From Trichoplusia ni (taxonomy: Eukaryota > Arthropoda > Insecta > Lepidoptera > Noctuidae): a stretch of DNA of 64,000 nucleotides. Location: the NCBI RefSeq assembly GCF_003590095.1, contig NC_039491.1, positions 6,510,001-6,574,000 on the forward strand. The letters are read 5' to 3'. Positions 1-12,895 of this stretch are shown here, in pieces. The notes beneath the pieces are model-generated. The model saw only the letters and a list, made by a program, of their open reading frames with translations. It had not been told where the DNA came from and ran no database searches. The translations under genes and the position numbers were made by a program. Position 1 is the stretch's first letter. Each line of letters begins with the position of its first letter.

Positions 1-3000
1 TTAAACTAAAATTACGATAACAGAAATATTCCACACCTAATTAACCAACCAATTTTAATAGACACAACATTTTTTTAAACTAATCAACTAATTTTATGCA
101 CCAAATATTTTATTCTGGATGAGAATTGTTAATTAAATTAGTTTTACGGCATTACCTGATCTAAATTGAAAATAACGTGTAGGTACGCTAGCAAGCACAT
201 GACCATAAATAATTATCTTAAGTAGGTGAGACAATGCGACCCAGAAGAAAATATTTAAATTTACTTATTTAGATCCAACAGACAAACTATGTCGATAGTT
301 TTGTTGGATATTACACCAGATTTAATGTTTTTACCATGTACTTACAACAAAAATAATAAATAAATAATTTATCTTCCCTTTTCTTTTCACCACAAGCTCT
401 TATTTTTTTTAATACATATCTAATTTGACTTTAAGTCCAAAGATCTCAAATTAGGTACATTTATCGGAGTCTGACCGCACATGCCACTCGCCCGTGCGCG
501 CTACATTCGCGTTCTTCGGAGTTCGATAAATATAATTTGAGAGCTATAGAGAGAGCGCGGAAGATGTAAATAAAAAACATCTGAGCAGCTTTTAAGTAAT
601 TTAATATAGTTGGATGTTATTCGAAGATCTTTTGCGCGGTGACCCGGTGACAGTGAATGCTGCAGCGCTCCAAGGTCCATGCTGATTGATGTTACGTACA
701 TCTCTTTTAAGTTGGGGCTATCGATCCTTGCTGATGTTACTAGGTTAGATTGGATCGGGATCTATTGAGGAAGGTCTTGGGTCCAATTTCTGTGAAAAAT
801 AAAGTGAATGATAAGAATGTAACGAATTTGTAACTCATTTCAAATAGTGTATATTAATGCATTATACAATGCTCTACATGCAGTTGAAAATAGAAGCCGT
901 GAAGTTGTCCACAATATTTTTTTGCGATCCTAACACATACGCTTGTTGGATACAAAGCAGACTTTAGGCAAAGTTCTTTTAATTTCCGGGATTTTGAGAT
1001 TAAAGACAATTTTTAAGAGTAAACCTTTTTTGTGTTAATTTCTAGTGAAATTCATTGAAGACAAGGCACTCTTTCTGTAAAAATATGATATACTTATTTC
1101 ATGTATTTATGAGGTGTTATTTAATGTCGTGGCCGGGTATTTAAAGTTGTCAGAAATTATGAGTAAGGCGTCTTTAATTATTAAAAAAATGATTGCAATT
1201 TCAACTTTTTTGTGTCGCCTCAAGTCTCGATTTAAAAACTCCATGGACTCGAGACAGCCATAAGCATCATTATCAGCCGTGAATCACCCGCGGCTAATCA
1301 GAGACATCCCTTTGTTTATGCCATTTTCCTTGCCCTTTGAATCCATCATTCAAGACAGCGAAATGTGCAAAAAGTCCCGAGAAAAAGAAACACGAGACAC
1401 CCCAGGACGCAAACCCTAGTCACAACCGACCCTTGGCATTAAGGAAACTTTTTTCCAATGTTTCCCATTGCACTTGTAACGAGTCTTCCGGTGGTATATT
1501 ACGTTAATAAGTTAATAAGGAAAATTATGGTACATTAATTTGACCAAGAGATGTCTGTTGGTAGCGATGATTATACCGTCTACAGTGTTGTTCAGACTCT
1601 GGTTATAGTTCGCGAATTTTGTCTTGGAGTTACGTTACGTTATTTTTCTTTTACGCAATAAGACCCACACATATTAACAAAGTTCAAGCTCATTATTCCG
1701 TGGTCCTAGGTTCCTAGGTTCTTACATTTTAGTAGCAATAGAAGGTCGGAACTATTTCTTCCTGTATTTACCACTTGTGATGTATATCGGCTTCTAAGGC
1801 CATTGTTTACGGCGATAAATTTCTAGGGCCTTATGTATAAAAATTCGAGAACAGTTCTTCACCGTATTAAATGGTTGGCCTAATGATGCTTATGAAGAAG
1901 AACAAGAAAATTATGATCGATATAGTCAAAAGTAATTGGTTCCTAGCTTTTTCCTTAATTACTCTCTCGACGATTATAAACGCTTTTGAACGCTTGTAAT
2001 TAATTCATAGATTTAGTAAAACTTAGCTTAGGAACACGGATTTATCGTCTGATTATCAAAATCAACACAAGCTTTAAAGTTCATTTATGCAATCACAGAG
2101 ACATTAAAAGGTTCCAATATGGTTTGCTTCAAACAATATTAAAAGCAAATTCTTCAATATTATTTGATGTATTTGGACGCGATGATGGATGAGTATAATC
2201 TGGTCGAATTTGAAAAGTCGTTTTAGTTAATGTCAATCTCAAAATCGACCTTCAAATAAAACGAACTATTTTTGTCACAAACAATATTCAAACCCACGTA
2301 TACATATTGTTGCTGCCCACAAACTGTCTTATATTTTGTGTTCACTATTTGCCTCATTTTGATAAATAAAAACATTGTTACTCATTACCAGCCATAAGTC
2401 TCCTTCTACAGGGCAAAAATTTCTTTTCTGTGCTTCTATTTATCCCGGTCTATCGTCAACAATATCCAGTTTAGTTGGAATCGAGCTTCGAGAAAGAACG
2501 CTTCCTGCATTGTCTAAAAACGATACCAAAGCAAAGCTCTAATTTTAAAATGTTGGACTGTTTGTTTAAAAAGCCCTTTCCCACTTTCCATACGGCCAAA
2601 GTCACGGTCATAGCTAGTGAATCTTAATAAATATTATTTATTCCACTCCATTCTCGATGTGTAAGTTTATTAATAAAAGGTTCTGATGCGTTGATATAAG
2701 CGTAAATAGAAAAGGAACTTCTCGTACAATTCATTTGCTCACGAAGTTCTATTTGCTACGTCAGGATATTAAAGTAATGGCACCACTTTGTCTCAGTCTC
2801 GTGAATGACGCAGAAATGGACTGAAAATATTATTTTATAACGTTTCGAGAACTGTGATTTATAGTAGTTACACAGTGACAAACTATAAGCTGTAGCATCT
2901 TTTGTAGAAAATACTGAAAAGCAAACATCAAGATTTAGTTTGAATTAAAATTATTAAGAAGTCAAAATTGAAAATATAAAAACCCCAACAGTAAAAAACC

Positions 3001-4487
3001 CCACAACTTCTAAACACTCGCTCATAATTCACCTTGAATACAAAACAAACTGAATCGAAATCGCTCTATCGGTTCAGGAGTTTTGATGCCACAGACACGT
3101 CACACTTATAGCAAACTTGATTTTGTATCGGAGCATAAAAATAAATTAATTCACTCTACCTAGTATTAAACATTGTTTCAATTAGCCCTCCTACTTAAAA
3201 TATAGTAACTGTCATTCATCCATCTCGCTTTATTACTTCAAGCTCCCGTCACATTTTATGAAAATACATGCATAGTCTGCCACTAAGGTTCAAACTAATA
3301 TCGAACAAGCTAAACTTCACCGACTAAATCTGCATTGGCTTTTTGATGCAGAAAATTGACACCGAGGATAACAAGCCAATGGAGACTAGACTGCAGACTG
3401 GCACCCGAGTGTTGCTAAAAATAACGCAAATGGCTCACATCGACGATGATTAATGAACGCTGGAGTAGCTTTTAATGTTATTTATTTTTCTTTCATTTTA
3501 GTCTGCCCGAAATTAGAAGTGATTTCATTGAATCTATTTAAATTGTATTCAGACTTACTAAAGTGGCTTCGACGCTAAAACCTTTTTGGGTAATCACATT
3601 TGAGTGTAATGATCGTTCATTTTAAACGATTTACTTAAATGTTTCAGATTCTGATATCGAACTTTGAAATAGTTATTGTTATTTCCGATCCGATAGCAAG
3701 TCGTCAACTGTCGCAAGGGTGTGTGGCATAAAAACCTTTCTTGAAAATGGAGTGCGGGCTTATTATTTAAGTGACACTTGTGTTTTGGAAGACGAGGCTA
3801 AGTCGAGAGCGCTGGAGTAATGATGACATTAAAATGTGCAGACAAGTGGGACGATTATGCCGCTATCTAAGGAAATGTTTGTTGATTATAGCAATATATA
3901 TTCAGAATGTCTCCTCTCTCAGAGGGATATCTTGGACTAAGCTAGTAATAGAATCACAAATTCACTAATTCTGTACTGTTTTAACATTCACGTAAAAAAA
4001 ATTGCCAAATGTAGGTTATATTTAAATATAGCCAGGATTTTGTTTCCTAAATGTTTTGTTGCATTAATTAAATTATTTAATTAAAAATTTTCGACAAGTA
4101 TAAAATAGAAATAACAAGCAGAATGGGAAGTGGGACGAAGTTGTGAATAATTAGGGCGAAAAGAGTTACTCAACTTTCTTTGTATCCTTATTTTCATAAG
4201 GTTGGAGTAATCCGAGTTGAAATGAATCTCATATACTTTTTCACAGTATCACACATCAGTTGCCACCACCAACCAGCTCTTTATACACATATTAATTTCA
4301 TTCTTTAGTTTCTCGACTCATAAAGTTATATTCTATCAGATATGTAAGCGTAAAACAGCATGATACGGAGAGCGGCGTTATATGTATAACTTTGTTACTA
4401 AATTTTGGTACCAACATGCATAGTTTTTTTCATTTGTATTACGATTTCTCATACTATGCATTTTAAATGAGAAGCTAATCACGATCG
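1..4487. other. Gene-free AT-rich stretch
   Basis: No open frame here has coding character: the few frames of 60-66 codons lack plausible splice sites or recognisable motifs. A less AT-rich patch at about 1210-1450 and another at about 3300-3450 could be conserved non-coding DNA, but nothing in the sequence alone proves this. Homopolymer runs and remnants of old repeats are likely. Confidence 0.6.
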
Positions 4488-4625
4488 CGGCAACTTCAGT
4501 CACTGTCTTATTGGAAGCAACCGCGCTTTCTTAAATGTTTTTCACAAACTTTTTAACAAAAATTAACGGCCAGTATTATTACTGGCCATTAATTTTTGTT
4601 AAAAAGTTTATAAGCTAAGTTGCCG
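4488..4625. repeat. Foldback (MITE-like) hairpin element
   Basis: Positions 4546-4575 and 4580-4609 are inverted repeats of 30 bp with a single mismatch, separated by a 4-base loop (ttat). A second pair of 9-bp arms (cggcaactt at 4488-4496, its complement at 4617-4625) lies outside, with about 42 extra bases on the left side. This nested palindrome is typical of a foldback or miniature inverted-repeat transposon. It could also fold as an RNA hairpin if transcribed. No target duplication was identified and no protein is encoded. Confidence 0.6.
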
Positions 4626-7600
4626 GATTTCAACTGTTTCGACCTTAATGTTAAGGGCCGTGAATCCTAATAACCTATTTTCGTTGGCGTAAGTTCCATT
4701 TGAAGTTTACTGCTATCCTAATTACACAAGGATCGACTGCGTAGAACACATATAGGGATATGTAATTATGAATATGTAGATAGATAATAATACCTAAATG
4801 ATAATGAGAATTGAGATTAATTCAATACTCATTACATTAATCTCATGAACATTTGTAATATTATAGATAGATCCAGTAAAATGAAATGGGATAGTTCTAG
4901 TTTTAGATATACTGAGGCTTGCCGTCTGTTTGATAGTCACTCTCCTTGGAGAATGTCTTTTTACTAGTAAGTACTTCACTGGATTTACATCGCTATAAAA
5001 GAAAATGAGATTGAAAAAGTAGATTGAAGTTACTATGGATACTGGAAAAAGGTTTTACGTGTGTTGTTTTATCAAATGGATTTATAAACAGGCAGTCAAA
5101 ACAAGTTAATATGATTGCTGTTATTTTGGAAGGCAGAATATAGCCAGCCTGAGTCGTACTGAGCATATGCGAGCGATCAAGTAACTCTGTCCCTCTCTGG
5201 TTGGATACCTAGGTTTTTGTTTTTGAGGCGCTTTCAAAACGTTACGGTATCAACTCTTGGTGCACAGTTCCAACATGTCATTCTTATGGAGAAGAACCAA
5301 AACACTCCATGATTTATTTTTTCAGCTAGTTCCAAAGGTTAAATAAAGAAATGTTTTGTCACACTACTGATATACTTTTCCCTTTTTCTGATTGTTTCAG
5401 AGCAAAAATCACCAATTCCCTTTCGACATTTGCAACTATGATTAACTTATTTTTAATGTTTATAAATCATCCTCCTGTTGGTTTGTTTTGCAAACGTTTA
5501 TTTTGTATATACCAAGTTCAATTTTACCCACTTACTGCTGAAGAATAGGAAGTGATTGAACGATTAAAAATTATGATTCCATGTATCTAATGCTGGAGCT
5601 GCAAGATATCCATAGGTTCTCTGTATGAAACGACACAATGGTGAAATAAAAAGCTTGTTTCTAAAAGAGGTTTGTTTTGTTTTTATAATCAGTGTGTTAC
5701 TTTACGAATTACCGTTTAATAGCACCCGTACTCATGTCCCCTCGTCCCAAAAGGTTGTCGTCAGAATACGCAACAGAATAAAACCCTTTCCGCTCCCAAA
5801 GTACAAACCTGCTATAAAAGTTTCTTCACTGATAAATTATAAATAAAAAGGGGTTCAAACTAACTTTTAACTGTTCTAACTTATATGAATACAAATATTA
5901 AAAAGGTATTTTGCAAATTAGTGACGTTGTTGGGTTGGGTGTGATTCTACGAACGCGAAAAGTTTCAGCTAAAGTCAATTCTGTGTGATACGTCAAGACT
6001 CTTTGTTTCAAACGCGTTCTAACCTCTCCTATTATTTTTAGCTTGTGGTATTATAGAATATAGGCTTTAACATCGAACAAATTAAGTAAGTAAACGAATA
6101 CCTCTATCCGGAGTTACAGAACCTCTCATCGCCGTTAGCCATGAAAAGAGAGAGCAGAGTTAAATGAGGCAAGAGTAATTTTAGTGTTTATTTCACAAAA
6201 TACAAACGTTATAATTTTGATTGTTGAGATAACCTTCGAAATTACAAAAGTAACCTTTAGTCACTACACTAATCAGTACTGCCTGTGCCTAATACCTCAT
6301 GCTGTCTTTATCTTTCGTCAAGTTGAGCCCCTCTACTCAACGCTTGAAGGAGCCTCATATTCATATATGGGCTTACATTTTCGAACCACTAAATGGTATT
6401 AGTACTTTAAATTGCAGATTTATGCCGCTAGGTGGCGTTAAAAAGATCATAAACAAAAAATTAAAAAACGCTTAAGAACGAACAGATGAAATATCGTAAA
6501 TATTTATAAGGGAATAATAATTGTCTCTACAGGAATTTTACTGCCTATTTAAGTGATCATTCGTTTTAAGACACGATGGGAAGAAAACGAAATTATTTGA
6601 TGAGAATAATTTATGCATTAGCCCGTAACTTTTATAGTTTTTTGTGAATAACATCCCTCAACTTGCTCTATTATTTATAGACAGCGCCTTTGAAGAGGGT
6701 CTGACGGTCGGAACAATTTGTGTTACTTTTTTTGCCGTCCGTTTACCATTACAATGCAAACACACGATCAACATTACCAGCTATTTGGAAAATACCTAAA
6801 ATATTCCAGTAAACCGTTTCTTCTTCTGTTTGTAGAATTAATCATTAATGGCGAAAACTTTAGGAACTCCGAGCCAGTTCGTACCATGAAGCGGTACGAG
6901 TTTCAGACTAATTTACCTCGTCCTTATCTTTGAAATGTCTCGTTCCTTTATTATTTATAAAGATTGCGGAGTTTTATTTTTACATAAATCGGTAGATTCT
7001 TAAGTGAGAATTTCACTGAGAAGAAAGAGGGAAAGAATAAGTACCTACCTATATTTCCGACAATTTAGTAATCTACGCTTTATTTGGATTTAGCTGGTTT
7101 ATATCAACTCTAGTAAATTCCATCTAATCAAGATGATGCAATGAGATGAATTTATTGAATAATTAAAACCATCGAAGCAAGTACATATTTTAATTGAAAC
7201 TAATTGAATGCATAAACTCGGCAAAATGGAAAATCAATTGCTTAAGGGGCATTTAGCTGTCGAGAAGTGAACGCTTTGATACGGACATTCATAGTTCTGC
7301 TGTGGGCACATATAATGCTCTGAGAAACCAAATAATTCCATAGTTAATATCGATTGCAATGCTGTTCAAGGTCAAAACATTTGCCTAACAGAATGTTTAC
7401 ATAGACTTATCCAAAAGGCCTGGAATTCTTTACTGGCAAAATTAAATTGTTTAGCAAATATTACGCCAGCTGTTACATTGAATTATTTATTGGTTATGTT
7501 TTCGTGTTATATTTAATAATAGTACCATTTACGTAACATACAGAAAATACTTATTTCTATATTAACTGTAAGTAGGAGACTATCAAATGTCTGGACCGAC

Positions 7601-7735
7601 ATGAATATAGTGTTTGCGGGCGTAGTTGCGAAGTTCAAGGAATCAGGTATAGCAATTTGGGTGATTTAGGTAATTATAATAGTTAATAAAAATAAAGTTG
7701 AATTTATTTAAGATTAATTAGAATTAATTTATATG
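4626..7735. other. Gene-free AT-rich stretch
   Basis: Frames of 60-73 codons at about 5351, 5625, 6184 and 6718 are the length expected by chance and show no domain, signal peptide or splice context. I see no RNA gene and no repeat that I recognise with confidence. Confidence 0.55.
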
Positions 7736-7880
7736 ACTGCACGGTTGAGTGGTTGAGGTCGCCAAGCCAAACCCACTGGGCGCGATGTGTCACGGGTTCG
7801 ATCAGCATTTGTGTGATCCACAAATGCTTGTTCTGAGTCTGAGTGTCTTTGTGCATGTAATTTGAGTGTTAAAAAAAGTT
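7736..7880 (+). repeat. tRNA-derived SINE copy
   Basis: The unit has a pol III A-box-like head (gttgagtggttgagg), a B box (ggttcgatc at about 7795) and a body containing 'tgtgtgatccacaaatgcttgttctgagtctgagtgtcttt' in pieces shared with copies at 31704, 33127 and, reversed, 52734. This architecture and the body wording are those of a common lepidopteran SINE family. It is non-coding. Confidence 0.65.
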
Positions 7881-10800
7881 AAGTACCTCGGTTTGGTTTT
7901 GTATTTGTATTTATGTACACGTAATCATACAAAAATATAAATAGGTGCAGTAAAACGCGGTCAATCGAGGGGTTTTTGAGTGGATAGAAACATAATGTTT
8001 ATTAAGGTTTGTACGTTAAACAATAAAAAATATAAATATGTGAATTCTCAAGCATTTCATAAAATAATTGTGTTTAAGCATTTTTATGTAAGCAAACACA
8101 TGAGACACCCTACAAAAAGTTTAAAAGGAAAAAAGCCTTAAAAAGTAAATTTATAAATTTAATTTGACATAATCAATTTGTTCCGTGTTCCAGAAAGACA
8201 TGAGAAGGCTTCATTTAAGTCAAGGTTTTATTACTTTGAAACTTGAACGACAATGTAAGTGTTCTAATTAGTTTTATTTCGACAAACAAAGGGAAACTCA
8301 TTGGGAAACTGCCACTTCACGTTCTTTTACTTAGTTAATACAACATTTAGAAGATAAGCCCTACAATATATCATCCATTGTATCCATGTTAAAAAGGATT
8401 AGAAAAAGGGTCAGATTCCAGGCCTTTATTCCAGTTTTGTGTTCATAACATTGTCTAGCCTCTAAAAAGAAAGGGTCAACAAAAAAAACAGTTCATAAAT
8501 AATAAATATGGTAAGTATATAAGCACAATTTAAATAGAACAACAATAGTGAACCAGAAATAGTAGGTATTTTACAGAAGTAAGTATATTTTGCAAGAAGA
8601 ACTGTGATTTCATATCAATACCGTTACCTAACTTTCAGCTAGAAAATGTTAAATCGCATTAGGATAGAAAACAAATTAAAAACTTTAAATCTATGTGAAT
8701 GAATGACCTTAATTTTTGTCAAATTGACGTGGTTTGACTTGTAAGAAGTTTTCCAGTTTGCCCCGAGAATATCGTTACATTTTTATTCGCTTACTTAATT
8801 GTTTTAATTAGTTTGAGTAGTAACAAGTTGATTTCGCCGCGAGACGGCCCGAGGGGATCACTACAAATGCTTCGGAGTGGTGAGTTTAGTAGTGCCTTAT
8901 TCATAGTTGATGCGCGCGTTCCACCGCGTCGACCCTTCATTAAAACTTTTATTAGTGTAAGGTCGTCACGATATTCTAATATAAATATTCCATCCAAGGT
9001 AAAGTAGTGACACGAAGAGCACTGAATGAGGTGGACTGAATGGGAAATACTGGACGCAAAAAGAACTAGGCCGTTTAAATAATGTCACATATAAGAATTG
9101 GAAAGTCAAGCTTCAATGTACCGACAGAACATTTCTTTTCGCCTTTGTTTTGCTAAGTTAGTAACAATTGAGCAATACTTAAGCGTTAGCTTTCGGAGAT
9201 GATTGTCTACTGGAGAGACAGGGTAGAAGAAAGACACCTACTCTAAATGATGACCAAAGGTCGGTCTAGGAAAGAACATGCATTTATTTACTTAATATAG
9301 AAAAGAAAACTTTGTCTGGGGTGAAGAAGAGGTGATGACCACTGAGTTGTTATCTTCTCATTCTTCGTTCATCGTATTCGCAGTATAAATTATTTGAATT
9401 AATTTCAATGGAAGGACTTTAACAGATTATAGAAAACATTTGCTACCAAATATTAAATAGTTTCGTTTAAAATCTTTATTATTCTCTCCACACGTGCAAA
9501 TTTCATTACATTTTAGTATAACTTACAAATTATGTTACCTACTTTAAGACGTGCCTTTGCAAGAATATTATATTCCTAAGTTTCTTGCTGTTTAGCAAGA
9601 AGTTTTGCTAATATCTTATCTAATTTCCTTATATCCAATCCCTAACAGCATTCTGTGTGAAAATATGTTTTCATCTCCATTCATTCTCCAGTTACCAATA
9701 AAATACAATAGTTTTGTGTTGTGAACAGCGTTTTAGTATACGTAACTAAGTTGTGTACCAAATTTCATCTTAATGAAATCAATAAGACTAATATTTATAA
9801 AAGGAGTTTTCCTTTTATGTGAATGTCTATTATAAATTAATAGAATATTCGCTCAAAAAACAGTATTATATTACTATTTTCCTACAGAATATTCCACATT
9901 ATTTTAGTATCAAAGCATACATTACTTATTATAATTATCTCATTTACATCGTATTTACGAAAATCACATCATTAGGATGAATTCATACTTGAGCATTTTT
10001 TCATGTACCTATCTGTAATGAATCGTTCGTGTGATGTTCAGCGTAATGCTAACAGCGAGTGGCCTTACCGTCAAACATTTCGCCGGGCCTTACTTCAGTC
10101 TTCAAAGAAATGGCGTTCGTGCCAACTTTCGAAGAAGTGTTGTACACAGTTAAGCTCCAGTCTATACTCACCCTTAGATGTTACACGCTCTTTTGAAGAA
10201 TTGTGCTACAAAGGCGGAATGTGCCTTGAATTAGTACAGAGAAAACATTTCTCTTGGGAAACGTAGTACCTAACTACAAATTCCTACGTTATATGGACCT
10301 TTGTGGAGGCAGTATCCTAGTAATTTTATTCGAGCCGTCTTCCACCAATAGACTAATCATTTCGGATTCAAGCACTGCGCGGTTTCGCTCCTCAGATTAA
10401 GTCACCTCTAATCCGCGTCATTTATATAAAAAGATATTTTCTTGATAACATTTTCCCTTTGAAGAAAGGCATTTAATCTTTCGACTTTGTCAATTTGAAA
10501 TAATTTATAGTCAAACTGCTTTATGTTCAAAGCTTTTCGCCTTTTATTTGAAATGAAAAAAATCATGATTCATTTTCATAACTTAGAATGTTTTTTGTAA
10601 TCGCAAAAGGTTTTTGTAGTTTAGGTAAAATTTACGGTTTGGAACAAAATATGATGAGAATAACGTAAATAGGGGTTTAAACAAAGTTTATTAAGTTCAT
10701 GCCTAATATAGTAGAAAGATAAGGCTTATGAAAAATTTAAATAAGATTTTTATACGGTATTCATACTTTATATTGGGTTTATAGATGGCAACAAAATGAG

Positions 10801-11694
10801 CCATGTTTTTATTTACATAAAAAAATGAATATAATTATAGAAATCATACTGCTCCAATATTTGTAGTTTAGGTCTCATCACAATGTTTTCCTTTACCGAT
10901 TTTCTCAGGGGTATCTGTGTAAGAATCACAACCTCAACCTCGGGCATACATATCCGGAAAACCCTTAGAATCGCAATGCTACCACAACATATATTTTTAT
11001 TCGCATTCCTAAATTACTAAACACTTATTTTGTGGAGAGAACTAGCCCCTAGTTGAGTAGAGGCTAGGTGGTGGCTTACAATTTTGTAGGGTAATTAATT
11101 AGTGAATAATAAATTAATTATGACATAGACTTTTAACTCATCCATTTTTTGGCAAAAACTAACATCCCCGCGGACGATGCCGCTGGTAGAGGTTAATAAA
11201 ATAGTTAAATGAAGTACGTTTGTAGCAAGGACCGCCGACCCTTAAAAGGGTTACCATCACGTGTTAAAGTTATATAATTATAAAGTACCCGTCACGAGAA
11301 GCTATAAATTATGTAAACAAACATCTTTTACTAAGTAAACATTTTATACTGCGAGATAATAATAAATTGACCATATTCAATCGACATGAAATATAGACGG
11401 GTTATATGAAAGTAACAACCTATTTAATTTAGTCGGATCATATTTTAACGACGCAAAGCGCTATCGTTTGTGTTTCTTGGTACCGGAACGCGTCCGTCGC
11501 AGGGATTGTGAACTATCGGGACGCCATTTTGAAATAAACGCATCATTCGAGTTTCGAATGCGTACGAGTTTGTTTCATTGCTTTGCATATATCGCGGATC
11601 TGGTTGTTATTGTTAATTTTGTTATTGTTTCGTTATCACTTTTTTATTGTTGTTACTTTAATTGTTGCGTTAATTTTATTTGTTATTACGTATA
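7881..11694. other. Gene-free stretch
   Basis: Nothing here reads as a host exon. A GC-richer patch at about 8813-9007 is open on both strands, which suggests base composition or an old repeat rather than a gene. The 87-codon frame at 10003-10266 has no recognisable motif. The stretch from about 11430 to 11694 is probably the 5' flank of the transposase relic that follows. Confidence 0.5.
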
Positions 11695-12261
11695 ATGGAG
11701 CCAGTAGCCAGTACATCTAAGGAAATAAATTCGCCACGAAAAAAACGTCAAAAGGTGCGTAATACAATTTATCTAAAATATATAATAAGTAAAAAGAAAG
11801 AGTTGTTTGTTCAAACGCGCTAATCTTTGGAAACTTAAGGTTAATATTAGAAGTAGGTTTTAAATTGTGAAGTAATTGGTTAGGTTAATTGGTATACCTG
11901 GAGATATAGCTTGAGCTTCGTGTGACAAGTGACTACCGGTGATTTTTACAGGTGACGAGCTTTACGGTTAATGAGAAAAATATGGTGATCAAATCCAATT
12001 GAGCTAATTTGGGCCAACGTAAAAGGATATGTTGCTCGCAAAAATACAAATTTTAAATTTGACGAGGTAAAACAATTATTACAAGAGGGACTGCAGCAGA
12101 TTACTTCGGAAAATTGGAAGCGTTGTGTGGAGCATGTTATCAAGGAAGAAGATAATTTTTATTCCAAAATCGATGAGATGATTGATAAAACTGTAGACAG
12201 CTTCGTGATACATGTCACTGATTCTGACACAGAAATGGAAACATCTGAATCTGACGAATAA
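11695..12261 (+). pseudogene. Internally deleted DDE transposase (Tc1/mariner, IS630-like)
   Basis: An ATG at 11695 opens a 20-codon first exon (MEPVASTSKE... ending in a basic PRKKRQK run). It is followed by a donor (aaaag|gtgcgt) and an acceptor (tttttacag) at 11952. The second exon continues VTSFTVNEKNMVI and then jumps, out of frame, into PIELIWANVKGYVARKN, the stretch just after the last catalytic region of IS630/mariner-type transposases found in many insects. It ends in an acidic DSDTEMETSESDE tail at the TAA. The DDE catalytic core that should lie between is missing and the junction shifts the frame, so no active enzyme can be made. The retained intron shows that this is a DNA-level deletion of the transposon, not a processed copy. 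Terminal inverted repeats were not identified. Family assignment is from recall of the C-terminal motif. Confidence 0.7.
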
Positions 12262-12653
12262 TTATTCTTAAATAATATTTATGTTAATTAATATTTGTTA
12301 CTTAATAATTTATTAAATCTTAAACAAATTCATTTTTTTTGTTGGTCCAAATGTTGTGAACTCCTGAACACTTGTTTACAAAATTTATAGCTTCTCATGA
12401 CGGTTACTTTAGTTGTGAAAGCGTGACACCACATTGACGTCATAGAGTGGCATCTCTCTTCCACGCAATAAACCTACTTTAAGACGTGGTAGGCCCCTGA
12501 TCAAAATTATCATAAGGATTAGAGGGACACCCAAATACACTGTGGGTCATTCATATGAATAAGCAGAAAGGTTTAATAAGGTATTTTAACATACACATAA
12601 AATGGGAAAAGGCGAAGACTTACCTCATAAAATATCTCTTTTTTGTTACATGA

Positions 12654-12746
12654 CGGAACTTGCACAAAATAGAGAGGTGTGGAAGAGAGAGGGGGAGGCC
12701 TTTGCCCAGCAGTGGGATCTAAAGCAGGCTATATATAAAAAAAAAA
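12654..12746 (+). mobile_element. 5'-truncated LINE tail (RTE-like) with target duplication
   Basis: A short reading frame gives ELAQNREVWKREGEAFAQQW, the extreme C-terminus of an RTE-like reverse transcriptase common in Lepidoptera. It is followed by an A-rich tail. The 8-bp sequence ttacatga lies on both sides (12646-12653 and 12747-12754), as expected for target-primed insertion. Only the last ~90 bp of the LINE were inserted. Confidence 0.7.
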
Positions 12747-12769
12747 TTACATGAGCGAATTCCTATGCA

Positions 12770-12895
12770 CATTCTCAGAGAACGAGAACGGTGGGTAGCG
12801 TCAGACTTCAACTGACTAAACCTGAACCGCCGTCATACGTCTCCCGCGATCCGGCTTTTGCGTGGCAATACAAATTCATCCCTCACAGGTCATGA
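12770..12895 (+). repeat. Dispersed repeat fragment (ggtagcgtcagac family)
   Basis: This block (gtgggtagcgtcagacttcaactgactaaacc in pieces, then a cggcttttgcgtgg stretch) matches in order the block at 28080-28185 (gggtagtgtcagactcttactgattaaac). Both resemble a repeat widespread in Lepidoptera. Class not assigned. Confidence 0.5.

Noticed and set aside
8791..9007. Overlapping frames on both strands
   Set aside because: Open on both strands because of local GC content; no coding signature in either.
10003..10266. 87-codon plus-strand frame
   Set aside because: No motif, no splice context and no homologue recognised; this length is expected by chance in 64 kb.
9538..12488. 16-bp direct repeat cctactttaagacgtg at 9538 and 12473
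   Set aside because: Direct rather than inverted, and no shared flanking sequence, so it does not mark the ends of one element with any confidence.
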